Positions 36,301-47,839 of a DNA stretch of 64,000 nt are shown here, piece by piece. The stretch spans positions 6,934,501-6,998,500 of the forward strand of contig NC_071670.1 of the NCBI RefSeq assembly GCF_028554725.1, given 5' to 3'. Made by a program: the position numbers and the translations under genes. Positions within the stretch are counted from its first letter, which is position 1. Each line of letters starts with the position of its first letter. A model generated the notes under the pieces. That model saw only the letters and a list, made by a program, of their open reading frames with translations. It was not told the origin of the DNA and did not search any database. The DNA is from Zeugodacus cucurbitae (Eukaryota; Arthropoda; Insecta; Diptera; Tephritidae).

Positions 36301-38340
36301 AAAGCTTAAAGTATATTTTTCTTCATTTTTCAAACTAGACAAAAAATTTGAAAAATTTTGAAAAAACTTAGAAAAATATTGTATTTGGAAAGGTTAAAGT
36401 ATATTTAGTTGTTTCAAAAAATATTTCTATTATTTCTGTTACCAAGTGTTATCAGTGTTTTATTTTACTTATTAAACAAAAAAAAGCAAATTAATTTTTC
36501 TCTCAAAACAAAAACCAGCGCTGTATATATGCATAAGTGTATGAAAAAAAATGTCTTATAACTATTTAAGTTGTGTTTGAAAGATTTAAGGATACGTTGA
36601 AAACCAAAACTCAATTGCAGATATGCTTTTGTATAGCAAATTGTCTTTTTAGCCCCTTTATTCACCAATTTCCAACACTTATTAACCTCTCCCCGAACAC
36701 TGACTCTCCCTGTCTCCCACACTAGGCACTTTACCCATCTGTGCTGCTGTCAAATGTTAAAAATATATATACGTTTAAGCCCCTCTCACTTCAATTCCTC
36801 TCACTAGTGCTAGCTACTCAATGCGCTCTTGTGATGTCTGCCCCACGACTGCAGAATGTATCCATATGTTTTCACAACCATAGTTTTTTGCATATCTTAT
36901 TTCATATACCATTGGAGTTAACATTTACATAAACTAACTCAATCTTTTCTTCTTATTACCTCACTCTCTCTGTCTCTTTCACACACACATATTTTTAATA
37001 CAAACACCTATCCTTACACGTCCTTCTCGGTATGTTGCAGTACAGCCTCTCCCACTCTACCACTCACTAGCGTACGCTATCTTCCACTGTTTCTCTCTCG
37101 CTCTTGCGCTCCTAACTTTCTTGTAGTCAGATCTTTTTGAACCCCAACTCAATATCAACATTTGTACTCAAACGCCCAATTTCGGAAAACAAACAACAAA
37201 AAAAAAACCAAAATCTTAGCTAAAATCCCTCAATATTTCCCCCCTAAAATAAAGAAACATAAAACTACCAAAATACAACTACAATTACAAACATTGAACT
37301 ACAAGAAATTCAAAAATCATACGGGTTTTTTTGTTTACAGGGACCTACCTAAAGAGTACAGAGTTCGAGTCCGTGTTAACTCGTAAGATAAAATCCATTT
37401 CTTTCTTTACTTGTATTTATGTTAAACAACAGATAAACATAAACGTAAATAATTATTAAAAAAATATCTATATATATATATATTTGCAAAAACAAATTTA
37501 CAACAAAATATATATATATACTACATATATCTATAGTATACTAAAATACGAATAGTATGAAATATATTGCAGATGCCTCTTAGAATCAGCGTGTTTTCTC
37601 TAAATAGTACCTTTTTTGCTACTACTAATACTACTACTACTACTAAAATACTCCTAATACACCAGTACTTAACATACTAAATTTTAGTTGCTACTATATG
37701 AGCACCACTGTAATCTACTACTATTTAGTATCGTATGCGTGACCACACACTTAGTACACATTTTCACATACTACTAGTCTAGCTAGTTTCATGGACTCTT
37801 GGTAGACACTTTTCAAATGAAATTCAATAAAACACTGTAGCGCAGCATAAAAATACTACTATTTGACTCACCACTAAAAATTACTATATACTTAAATTCG
37901 CTAAAGTACCTTAGGTACTACTATTACTGGATAACTCTGTTGTTCTTATTTATAACTCACAGCACAAATTGTATTCAGTATCATATAGAAATAGAAGAGA
38001 GTTTTACATTTTCACTACTGTTTTTTTGGTTATAAATGTATGTATGTATTACAATTTGATTTAGTACTTGCGTATATATTCATTACTCTTTTCAATAACA
38101 CTTAGTCAACTTGTAGGAACACTTGCTATAACCTCACCATACCTTTTCGATTAGAATTATGAACTAAAAATAATTGCTACTACTTTTCAATACTATTTAT
38201 AGTACTATTTCTCACTATGACTCTAGAAAAATCTCTTAGTGAAATAACTGTACTTAACTAAGTTCAAAATTCATCAAATTACAAAACAAAATCGTGTTTA
38301 CTTTCCTTTACAATGATATTAGTATTGCACTTAATACTGT
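33311..38340. other. S5-turret intron, non-coding
   Basis: Five kilobases of mostly AT-rich intron. 33.4-34.2 kb is less AT-rich; 36.7-37.15 kb is pyrimidine-rich (tctctcactctc phrases); 37.5-37.9 kb has ctactacta runs and (ta)n. No ORF here has a recognisable domain. No alternative exon was identified. Confidence 0.5.
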
Positions 38341-39240
38341 AAGTGTTTCACAAGTTCATAAAAACTACAGTTTCTTTTATTTCTCCATCATTATTATTAT
38401 TTTTTACCCAATTTTTTGCAGGAATAGCAGTTTCGAATGCACTTACTATTTTGCTTAACTTAAATAACTACTATCCTTACAATTGTTTACTCAAACAAAG
38501 TGTTTCACAAGTTCATAAAAACTACAGTTTCTTTTATTTCTCCATCATTATTATTATTTTGTTACCCAATTTTTGCAGGAATAGCAGTTTCGAATGCACT
38601 TACTATTTTGCTTAACTTAAATAACTACTATCCTTACAATTGTTTACTCAAACAAAGGTGTTCCACAAGTTAATTTCATATTTTGGACCTTCATTTATAT
38701 TAGTTTTACCTTTCACTCTTCAAATATCTCTAAATAATGCTATTCTAATTGACATTTACTATTTGAAGCAAGTGTTCCACAAGTTCAAATCGCTTTATTT
38801 ACCAAATTTCTATTGATTTAACTTCTCTTATTGAATTTTCTCTAAGGAATATTATTATAATTAACATTTTCGATTTCAATCAGGTATTCCACAAGTTCAA
38901 TTTATATTTTAGACCTTCAACTATACTTATTTAACTCCCTCTTCTACTCATTTAATATTTCTAAAGAATGTTATGCTAATTGACACTTTTTATTTCAAGC
39001 AGTGATGTTCCACAAGTTCACATCACTTTATATTCTTCATATCTACTAGTTTTGCTTTCTAATCGTGAAATATCTCTAAAGAATGTCATGCTAATTATTA
39101 CTAGCAGGTGTTCCACAAGCTCACTTCCTATATAAGACCTTTATTTCTCTTGCATTTTCTTTCTACTCTTTTAATATCTCTAAAGAATGTTATGCTAATT
39201 AATATTTTCGATTGCAAGCAGGTGTTCCACAAATTCATAG
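38341..39240 (+). repeat. Satellite with GTGTTCCACAAGTTCATA box
   Basis: Boxes start at 38343, 38500, 38658 (period 157-158; the first two units are almost identical over their full length), then 38772, 38883, 39004, 39108 and 39222 (104-121 bp apart). In the second part each unit also keeps ctctaaagaatgttatgcta. The box is often preceded by gcag, so units resemble splice acceptors. The ORF at 38343-38615 is this repeat read through, not a gene. Confidence 0.88.
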
Positions 39241-40150
39241 TACTTTTATATTCCTTTTTAATTACTTTCTTTGATATTTTTTCGAATGTTATTATTTTAA
39301 ACGATAAAATGAATTTTTGTTTTAAAATAAATATGAAATATAGCTTTTAAAAAACACACATATATTAATTTAAAACATAATTACTATATGATGTAAGTAT
39401 ATCCATTACTTAGAAAAAAAAGAAAATTATTCCGCATACAGTAGATATACTTATATACTCGAAAAGATATAGTTTCTTGTAGTATCATATTCGAATTCCA
39501 TATTAACAAATAGACTACTGGATTTTACTCCATTTCGATTTAAAAACTCAGTTAGTACTACCTAAATTGATAGTTAAAAACTAATTGTAAACACATTCCA
39601 ACAAACCTCGTGTATTCCGAATGCTTTTCAAACCTCACCTTCGTCTCCTCAGTGTTGTTGACCCCGTAGCGTTATGCTGAAAATATTTCTCATTTCTGCT
39701 TAATGCCAAGAAGCACTCAAATGAATGCGATTGTTCTTTTTACAGGAAAAATCATCATTTTCTCTTGGGAAGGTATTTAAAGCTACCTTTGAATTTGAAA
39801 ATATATAAGTAGTATGTTTTGGCACAAAATTTATACAATATTAAACAAATAAATAAACTCCAAAAGTAGTTGTGTTACAAGCACAAAGTTACTATAATAA
39901 ATGGAATATATACTCGAAAAAATTCCCACAAAACTTTTAGTATTCATAAAATACCATTAATAATATGTGCGATATAAAATAAATATTTACTATTTTTACT
40001 CGATAAAACAAGATTTTAAACTCCCTAATCAATTAAACCCAGTGATAACCTAAGAAAAATTTCTTTAAATATTTACACACAAAAAATCAATCTTTATATT
40101 ATGGAAATTCATAGCATATTTATCACATGCTTTTTGACTGGCCTGAAGAT
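39241..40150. other. S5-turret intron, between satellite blocks
   Basis: AT-rich sequence without recognisable boxes or genes. Confidence 0.45.
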
Positions 40151-40625
40151 TGTGTTTCATAAGTTCATAAAATGCAAAGCCATAACAATACTTATATAAG
40201 ACATAAATGGTAGTGTTCCACAAGTTCATAAAACTCAAAGCCATAAGAATACTTAAATAAGACATTTAGGGTAGTGTGCCACAAGTTCATAAAATGAAAA
40301 CTCAAATTGACTAATTTCTCTGAGTATAGGATTACGTTTATCAAATTCACAATGAGAAATTCTTCAGATAGTAGGTAGTTTTGTCTAAGAAGTCTAGCAT
40401 AATATTAATGATTTTAGGTAATAAACAAAGTTTTTAAAACTCAAGTTTAACAGTATATTGAACTGACTACTTTTCCAAAGAGTACTTTTTAACCTTTCGT
40501 AGGTATGTATATTACTGTAGTTGGCTTATTTTAACTGCTACTAATTATTTCTTGCCACCGAAAGCGGATAAAAATACATTTTCTTACTTGGTTAAAAACC
40601 TTGTGTTCCACAAGTTCAATATAGT
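40151..40625 (+). repeat. Second block of the GTGTTCCACAAGTTCATA box
   Basis: Boxes at 40152, 40213 and 40274 are exactly 61 bp apart and share the intervening aaagccataa-aatactta-ataagacat sequence. A single further box (TGTGTTCCACAAGTTCAAT) lies at about 40602. The same box therefore occurs at three different periods: 61, about 112 and 157 bp. Confidence 0.85.
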
Positions 40626-42787
40626 TCGCTTCCTATTGATTGATTTGCTAAATTTGCAGTATTGCCTAGTTCCTAGTGGCTTTTAATGTTTATAATTTTC
40701 TTTAATAGTAATATTCTTCGCCGTTTTCCTGCTTTAAACTCTCTTCACCTAGACATTTTCCATTTACAAACGATGTTTTTAATGCTCTGAGTGTTGTACG
40801 TCTTTATGAAAGCTCTTGACGTAAATTCTACTGAAATGTTAGCGCTATATTCTTAATACAAATTTCTGTTGCTATTTCAAATAGGCTTCTTGAGATCGGT
40901 TCATTTAGTTTGCTCATTACAAATAATAATTTAATTTTTATTTTTACATTTTCTCACTGGAATCGATTTTTTTTTAACAATTCTTGCATTACTAACTAAC
41001 AATCTACGCCTCTGAGTCTTCTGTCTTCAAACTATATACACAGTAGCTGCATAAAATTAGTTTGCTTACTAACTAACAACAATAACATACCGATAACTTA
41101 AACTCTGGATCAGACACTCACCAATCTACTCACACTCGACTCAACTATCACTCAAAAATAATTGCTTAAACAATTAATGTGTCTTATTCTTCACTCAAAT
41201 ATCTTAATTGCCTTAATAAAGATTATTATTTTTCAAAAACAAAGTTATTTAGTAATCTTCATATATTTGCTCAATAATAACTAATTTTAACTCAATTATT
41301 TTTACTCAAATTTGGCACATAATTTTAAAATATTTTTTTTTATTTTTTATGTTTACTTTTTTAATAAATTCACTTGGCATAGAAAATATTAAATGCTATT
41401 CATCATTCAGTAATGGTTTTTTTTTTAAGAAAACATTTGAATAAGAGGAAAAAAATTCCACTCAATTTTCACTCAAAAAATATTTTTCATCATTCTTCTC
41501 TTTTCTTTTTAATATTTCTTGCTATTACTTAATATATAATCACTCTTTTACTTTTGAATAGGAGCAAATAAGAATTCCACTCAATTTCCACTCAAATTTT
41601 TTTTCAAATTTTTTTGCTATTATTTAATAAATAATTAATATTTTTTACTTTTATTGTGGACAATCATTAGCAATCTACTTCTTATAGTTCTTCACTGCGT
41701 TTAATTTAGACTCAAACACCTTTGACAGCGCGCTCGAACGCATTTGAGCATTAAAGTAATTAATTCACTCCACTTCTTTTTGGCTCAAACTCAAATTGAC
41801 ACATATAGTTTTTACTTCACATAAGCTAACTCACGCAACTCAATTGAACTGAACTCAATTTAAAACAAGTAAAAAAAAAAAAAAACAAAAAAAAATTTCA
41901 CTCAACAAACTCACTCAAGGGAAATTTCACTTTTACTGAAATGTTGAAAAAAAATCGCATTATTTCTATTTTTTCAACTTTTCAACTTTTTAAAAAAATT
42001 TGGAAAAAATAAAAAAAAAATTTAATTTAAAACAAATTATAAAAATTAAAATTTTAATTTTTTTATTCATTTTAATTTTTTTTTATTTTACCTATTACTT
42101 ACAACTTCAGCTCGCTACTAATTTCAGTCTCAATTTTCAGCTACTAAATTTCTACTTCCACTCCATACTCAAAAATCAACTCAACATTTTCCACTCATTC
42201 ATTCCAATTTCTACGTGTCTGAGTAAATGTTATGAAATGTCTTGATTATGTATATTTTTTATACATACATATATATTGTGATTTACTAAATGTCTCTTTT
42301 TTTGTATGTATTTTTCTCTTCTCTCATTCTGCTCTCGATAACACACACTGCATATACTATATGAAAAAAAACAATCGAAAAATTAATGCAATTGAATTGA
42401 CGTACACTGTAACAAATAATGAAATTTTAAACAAAAAAATATTTTTGTTTTAACAAAATAATTTCTTAATAACAAAAATAATTATTTAAATAAAAATTAT
42501 TAACCAAAAAAAAATCAAAAAAAAATTTAATATTAACAAAAAACAATTTTTTTTATTGTTTTTAATACAAAAATATTTTTTTTTTTATAAATTAACACTA
42601 ATTTTTCACACTACAACAATAACGTAAAATTTATTACAACAACCAACAATTTGTTTAAATGCCGCGCAAACAACTCTACAACAACTCTACTCTTTACAAA
42701 AAACAAAATAAATCAAATCAACAACAACTACGGTGAAAAAAACACAACAAACAAACCATCACAACAACAACCAAAAAAATACTCTAG
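40626..42787. other. End of the S5-turret intron
   Basis: AT-rich intron with the recurrent word ACTCAA (actcaattt, cactcaaa) between about 41,100 and 42,200, which may be another decayed repeat. Ends at the weak acceptor ctctag at 42787. Confidence 0.45.
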
Positions 42788-42909
42788 TTTCTCCAACTAC
42801 TACGAATTCTCCAAGGAGCAGGACTACATTTGCTCGAAGCCCGAGGACTCTGGCATGCATTTATGCTCGGATTTGCCACCGTATCGTGTTGGCGACATGA
42901 TTTGCACCG
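42788..42909 (+). CDS. Ca-alpha1T: T-type calcium channel alpha-1 subunit, exon of the domain I extracellular turret (part 1)
   Basis: This 122-base exon encodes the variable extracellular loop between S5 and the pore of domain I: FSNYYEFSKEQDYICSK, then PEDSGMHLCSDLPPY, then RVGDMICTG. The cysteines in DYICS, HLCSD and MICTG match the Cys-rich Cav3 turret, which is stabilised by disulphides. The chosen acceptor, ctctag at 42787, supplies the one base needed to finish the proline codon from the S5 exon; the donor is gtaagt at 42910, leaving one G. The acceptor is preceded by an A-rich rather than pyrimidine-rich tract, so it is weak on sequence, but it is the only one that keeps frame and family similarity. 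An ORF open further upstream is low-complexity Asn/Gln/Lys-rich and is probably not coding. Confidence 0.88.
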
Positions 42910-43620
42910 GTAAGTGAACAATATGCACAGCAAAAAATATAAACAACAACAACAAAAAAATAGGTTTATTGTTATAGCTGGTTAATTAAGCAATTAAGTG
43001 TAGGAAAAAAATAATTAAAAATTGTTAAGAGACGCGAGCGGAATGAGTGATGAAAGTAAAGCAATTTGTGCGCAACTCAATTTAAAGTGTGCTCAAAAAC
43101 CGTTAGACCGACAGTTGTAACGGCTGAGAGGGAGGCGGGTGTGGTGGCCAACAAACTTGGCTGCTGCTGGTAAACGCTACGCAACTGACTATAGCAAACG
43201 CCAGTGTTGTTGCTGCTGCTCATTAAGCCGTCGCGCTAGCCGTAACAGTAAAATTAGCGCGAACGGTCGTAAGCGGAAATGGGCAATGGACAACAAACTT
43301 TAATTGCTACTTGAGTGATTTTGCATGCTGCCAATGTGTTGTGTTGTTGGCAGCGCAGCATATTGTTGTTGTAATTGTTGCTTATGTTAATGAGCATGAT
43401 AGACGCACCGACCTTGTTGTTGCTTATTATTATGTAAGCGCGCCAATTTTTCATTATGATTATGCAATTATGCCACGGCAAGCAGGGTGGGAGCTCTGCT
43501 GTCGATACAATTTTTAATTAAAAATTTCCTGTTTATGCAACAACAAGCGGCGCAGGAGTATGCAGACAGTGAAAATTGTGAATAAATACTTACAAATGAA
43601 ATCGACAGGAATAAAATGGT
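42910..43620. other. Turret intron, left part
   Basis: Intron of 1.9 kb between the two turret exons, starting gtaagt. 43.05-43.55 kb is less AT-rich, with no domain-bearing ORF. Confidence 0.5.
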
Positions 43621-44260
43621 GAAAATTAAAAAATAAAATAAAATAAAATAAAATAAAATAAAATAAAATAAAATAAAATAAAATAAAATAAAATAAAATA
43701 AAATAAAATAAAATAAAATAAAATAAAATAAAATAAAATAAAATAAAATAAAATAAAATAAAGTAAAATAAAATTAAATTAAATTAAATTAAATTAAATT
43801 AAAATACAATAAAATAAAATAAAATAAAATAAAATAAAATAAAATAAAATAAAGTAAAGTAAAATAAAATAAAATAAAATAAAATAAAATAAAGTAAAAT
43901 TAAATTAAATAAAATTAAATTAAATTAAATAAAATTAAATTAAATTAAATTAAATTAAAATAAAATTAAATTAAAATAAATTTAAATAAAATAATAAGAA
44001 AGTAATAAAAAAATCAAATTAAAATAAAATAAAATAAAACGAAAAAAATTAAGCTAATAAAAAATATTTAGGAAACAACATAACAAAATAAAAAAAAATA
44101 AAAATAATTATTAAATAAATAAAATAATAACAAAGTAATAAAAAAAATCAAATTAAAATAAAATAAAAAATAAATAAAAATAAAAATAAAACAACGAAGA
44201 AGAAATAAAACAACGAAGAAGAAATAAAATACCTAAAAATTATTAAAGAAAAACATTAAA
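43621..44260 (+). repeat. Pentanucleotide (AAAAT)n microsatellite
   Basis: About 400 bp of nearly pure aaaat units (43,632-43,780 is the cleanest), then alternating blocks of taaaa, ttaaa and longer variants to about 44,260, with a local duplication of acaacgaagaagaaata at about 44,193-44,226. Confidence 0.95.
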
Positions 44261-44854
44261 ATAAAATAAAAATGGAAAAAATTAGATAAATAAAAATCAG
44301 CTCATTTTGTTACAGAAACGAAAATCAGCGGGAAAATTTTATTCAAATGAAAGCAAGCTTGGCAACACGCCTCGCATTCGCGCGCATTTCATTATTAACG
44401 CTTGACTTGAGCGCTTCCGCAACCTTTATCGCGGCATAATTTAAGGCGGACAAAAAAATATTTTTTTAATAAATTCCCCAACATTATTATGAATTTCCAC
44501 AATTATTATTAACCGTAATTTCACAGACCAGTGCGCAAGCAGTTGGCAGCAAAACGCTTTGAAAAATCGCCAAGTGAACGTCAATTCAGATTAATTATCG
44601 ATAAATTTCCGAAACGCATTTCCACGAGAGAAAAAAACATTGTTAATGAAAATAAAGGATTTATTTTTTAGTAAAAATTTTAAAGCTACAAAGCCTACAA
44701 AAAGCTCAACAAAACCATTATTCCTTATACTCAAGGATTTTCGTGTATTGTAATTCCAAAATAGTTTATTTGTCGCCATAAATAATTTAATAAAATAATG
44801 TCTATATCGAATATTTTAATTATATAAAAAAATTAATGCAAATTAATTTTACAG
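44261..44854. other. Turret intron, right part
   Basis: Ordinary AT-rich intron ending at acceptor ttttacag (44847-44854). Confidence 0.5.
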
Positions 44855-45009
44855 AACCTGCATCCGTGTATGGTGACAATCTACCGACAAATACCTCTTG
44901 CGTCAATTGGAATCAATATTATAAGGATTGTCTGCAGATTGGCAATAATCCATTTCAAGGGACAATCTCGTTCGATAATATTGGCATGGCATGGGTGGCG
45001 ATATTTTTG
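44855..45009 (+). CDS. Ca-alpha1T: T-type calcium channel alpha-1 subunit, exon of turret (part 2) and pore helix
   Basis: The exon starts after ttttacag with AA, completing a GAA codon, and reads EPASVYGDNLPTNTSCVNW, then NQYYKDCLQIGNNPFQGT, then ISFDNIGMAWVAIFL. The SCVNWN motif and the following cysteine are characteristic of Cav3 domain I. NTS is a potential N-glycosylation sequon on the extracellular face. FDNIGMAWVAIFL is the pore helix leading to the selectivity filter. The donor gtaagt follows the TTG codon in phase 0, in frame with the pore-filter exon 11.75 kb away. An ORF that reads on past 45009 runs into the intron and is not coding. Confidence 0.96.
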
Positions 45010-45784
45010 GTAAGTAAAGGAATGTGTGTGATCTGTGAAATGAGAATTGGAGCGGAAAGAGTAAGCTTCAAGAAGAGCTTCAAAACATATATTTCAAAAT
45101 ATATAAATAAAAAACATGAAAATGTGTCTGAAATGGTCTTGTTTCAAAATGTATATATATATGTATATGGATACAATTAATCGAAATAAGCATGAAAAGA
45201 GTAATCGAAACTAAAAAATGTAGGAAATTTAGGGTTTCTTGGCTAAAAATATTATTTCCTTTACCCTAAAGTAATCAAAAGTAATTAAAAGTAATGACAA
45301 CAGAGAATGCCTGAAAGTATGTTATTCTCTAAAAAAAAATAATTCAGTGCTAATTAACATAATAAAACTAGCGTTCGAAGTTAATAAAATTAAAGCAATT
45401 TGGTGTTTTATGATTAAATTACTTTCGATTACATTTTAATTACTTCAAGAAATGTTAAATAATTAAAGAATCTGACAAGTGGCGCAAAAAAATATGATAG
45501 ATAATAGGCATATAAGTAATCTAAGTTAATGAAATACCAGAAATTTTGTATTGCACGCCTAAAAGTATGCATTATTTTTTAATTACAATAATATTACACT
45601 CAAGTAATTATAAGATTGGCCAGACAATTTAAGTAGCCTCTCAAAGCGCATGCATAAAAGTAAGTTAAGTTAAGTATTCTTAGAATATTTCTCATTTCTA
45701 AATATTTTTCTTGTAATTAGAAACCACTTCAAGTAATTAAAACAATTTCATATTAATTTGACAATAAAAATTACGGGATTCACG
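45010..45784. other. Start of the pre-pore intron
   Basis: Donor gtaagt at 45010. AT-rich, with recurrent aagtaat words (45270-45300, 45595-45680) that may be a small decayed repeat. One weak box-like sequence (cacgcctaaaagtatgcatt) at 45554-45573 matches the 17-bp box field that follows. Confidence 0.5.
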
Positions 45785-46715
45785 TATGGTAGGAGGCGCT
45801 TGAAAAGACTTCACTAGCTAAGAAGCTAGTGAGTGTGCAACGGGCGGCTCTCATAGCCATGTGCGGTGCGCTACGGACCACACCGACTTTGGCACTGAAT
45901 TCCCTAGTTCATATAGCACCCGTGGACATAGCCGGAAGGGAGGCTGGGTATATAACAGGGTGCGCGCCTGGACACTCTAGTATCCTCAGGCGCTTCGGCT
46001 TCATTCCGAGGTTACTGGACTACCATCATGTCGACGAGCCCTACCCTGGTGGTCTATTCTCTGCTCTCATACCTTCAAGAGAGGGTTGGGTGGGTAGAAG
46101 TCGCTGGAGGAGAGACGCGATAAGCTTCTTTACGGCCATAAAGGTTGCAGCAGCTTTCAGAAAGGTGACGATCCACTCTGATAGTAAGGCGGCAATATTA
46201 GCCTTAAGCTCAATATTAGCCTTAAGCGCTCCAGGCTCGTAAAGGATTGCCAGTGCTCGCTATCAGTTGCTATCATACTAGTTTGGGTACCTGGCCACAG
46301 CGGAATCGCAGGAAACTGCAAGGCTGATGAGCTTGTTAGGCTAGGCACTTCTGTTGCACTTACAGTGGAATGGGAACAAATAGAAGCGCCGCTGTCCTCT
46401 TGCAACTTGCTTCTGGATGAATGGGTCTCAGTCGAACTGAGCAGGCGCTGGACAGTCACTAGCACCTGTTCTGTCGCAAAATCATTCTGGCCCAAAGTAA
46501 ATCGCAAGAGGTCAAGGGAACTCTTTGCCCTAAGCAAGATCAATCTTTCCCAAATTATAGGTGTTCTAACTGGCCATTGTCCCATTGGGACTCACACGGT
46601 CAAATTAAAAATTTTACCAGAGGCTAGCTGCAAAAGCTTCCTAGAAGAAGGTGAGGTAGAATCCTCCCAGCATTTCCCTTGGGCACCCCCGCGAATTAGC
46701 GGATACAGAAGTTAA
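45785..46715 (+). pseudogene. RT thumb / RNase H remnant of the second LINE copy
   Basis: Frame reads SVQRAALIAMCGALRTTPTL, then ALNSLVHIAPVDIAG, close to the first copy. An in-frame TAG replaces a tryptophan at the start. The RNase H core from FFT directly to AIKVAAAF is deleted, removing the first two catalytic residues; HSDSKAAILAL remains. After a frame change VPGHSGIAGN is seen near 46289, then the C-terminal SFWPKVNRKRS and GVLTGHCPIGTHTVKL blocks and a damaged Cys/His motif. Confidence 0.85.
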
Positions 46716-46878
46716 AAACCTCTGCAGATTTGTGGTAGGTCCCACGCGCTTTGTCGATTCACAATTAAATGAGGGCGTTAATTTTTACATCATCACACAG
46801 TACTGCTCTCGATAGTCTAAGTGGGTTTCCCTCTTTGTAGGGGAACAGCCTTCGTACCCAACCTAACCTAACCTGACT
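45785..46878 (+). mobile_element. Second copy of the non-LTR retrotransposon, decayed
   Basis: Plus-strand copy of the LINE at 8.2-9.7 kb. It starts within the RT thumb region (VW-stop-EALEK, then KLVSVQRAALIAMCGALRTT) and ends in CCTAACCTAACC at 46863-46874, in the same way as the first copy. It is 5' truncated even further and internally deleted. No clear target duplication was found by eye. Confidence 0.85.
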
Positions 46879-46988
46879 ATAAAAATGGTTGCCTTATCAG
46901 CATTAATCATTAAAAAGATATTTCCATTGTTATAAAAATATTTAAAGACAAATTTTAGTCTAGTTGTATGAAGAAAGGAAATAGGCAC

Positions 46989-47698
46989 ACCTCAAAGTAT
47001 GCAATATTTTTCAAAGAATATAGAAAATTATAAAATTGTCATACAGAATGTAAGCATGAATATATTATAAAAAAGTAGGCATCTTAACGCCTAAAAGTAT
47101 GCTATGAAATAAAGGCAACCCCAGAATTTAGTACATTTTGAGAGGTTTGAAAAAGCAAAACTAACGAAAAATAGCCTAATCAACGTTAATCGTTTCTAAG
47201 ATTTTTTATTACAGATCTTATGCTATGGAAAATACAATTTTGAGGCCTAAAAGTATGCAATCTTTAAAAAAAAAAGTAGAATGCTATAAAGTTGTCATAC
47301 AGCATACATTATAAGGTTGAATATATTCGACGTAGTACAAGAAGTAGGCACATAAACGCCTAAGGGTATGCTACGCAATACAGATAAATAGCAACTATAG
47401 AATTTAGTACATTTAGTACAGTTCTCAATTGTGAAACTTTTGAAAGCGAAAATATCGAAAAATAGTATTATAATTAGTTGCTTCAAATAGATATCTCAGC
47501 AGTATATGCAGTAAATGTGTTATTATATTTTTTAAATCTAATTTCAAACCCTAAAAATATGCTAACCTAAGCAAATTTTAATATAAATGCGATTTTTCTA
47601 CCTTGTAATGCTCAATATTATTAATGTTTCAAGAAAAGCTCGACAATACCTTGCTAAACTCCATTTCAGAATTCTGTTTGCACCCTAAAAGTATGCAA
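46989..47698 (+). repeat. 17-bp box field, block A
   Basis: Six plus-orientation boxes start at 46989, 47088 (exact CGCCTAAAAGTATGCTA), 47244, 47357, 47548 and 47681. Weak partial boxes follow at 47836 and 48207. Flanks at 47088 and 47357 are homologous beyond the box (a gtaggca...aacgcctaa...gtatgcta phrase, then gaatttagtacattt), showing a 269-bp dimeric repeat. Confidence 0.85.
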
Positions 47699-47839
47699 TG
47701 TTATAAAAATTTATATAAATTATACACACAATTATACTTTCATTAAACATATCTCTTTCAAACCGCTCGCTCCCCACTATACCACCACCACCACAACATT
47801 TCCATAACCCAAAGAGCAGCTCAATTAATTTGCTACACC

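Noticed and set aside
38343..38615. 90-residue ORF
   Set aside because: It is two units of a 157-bp tandem repeat; the peptide repeats because the DNA does.
42651..42787. Upstream extension of the turret exon reading frame
   Set aside because: Asn/Gln/Lys-rich low-complexity sequence; the splice phase from the S5 exon requires the acceptor at 42787.
45010..45180. Continuation of the pore-helix ORF past the donor
   Set aside because: It starts with a consensus gtaagt donor, and the following exon at 56760 continues the channel in phase; the extension has no family similarity.
46857..46877. Telomere repeat tract
   Set aside because: Only two to three CCTAA units, located exactly at the 3' end of a LINE; not a telomere.
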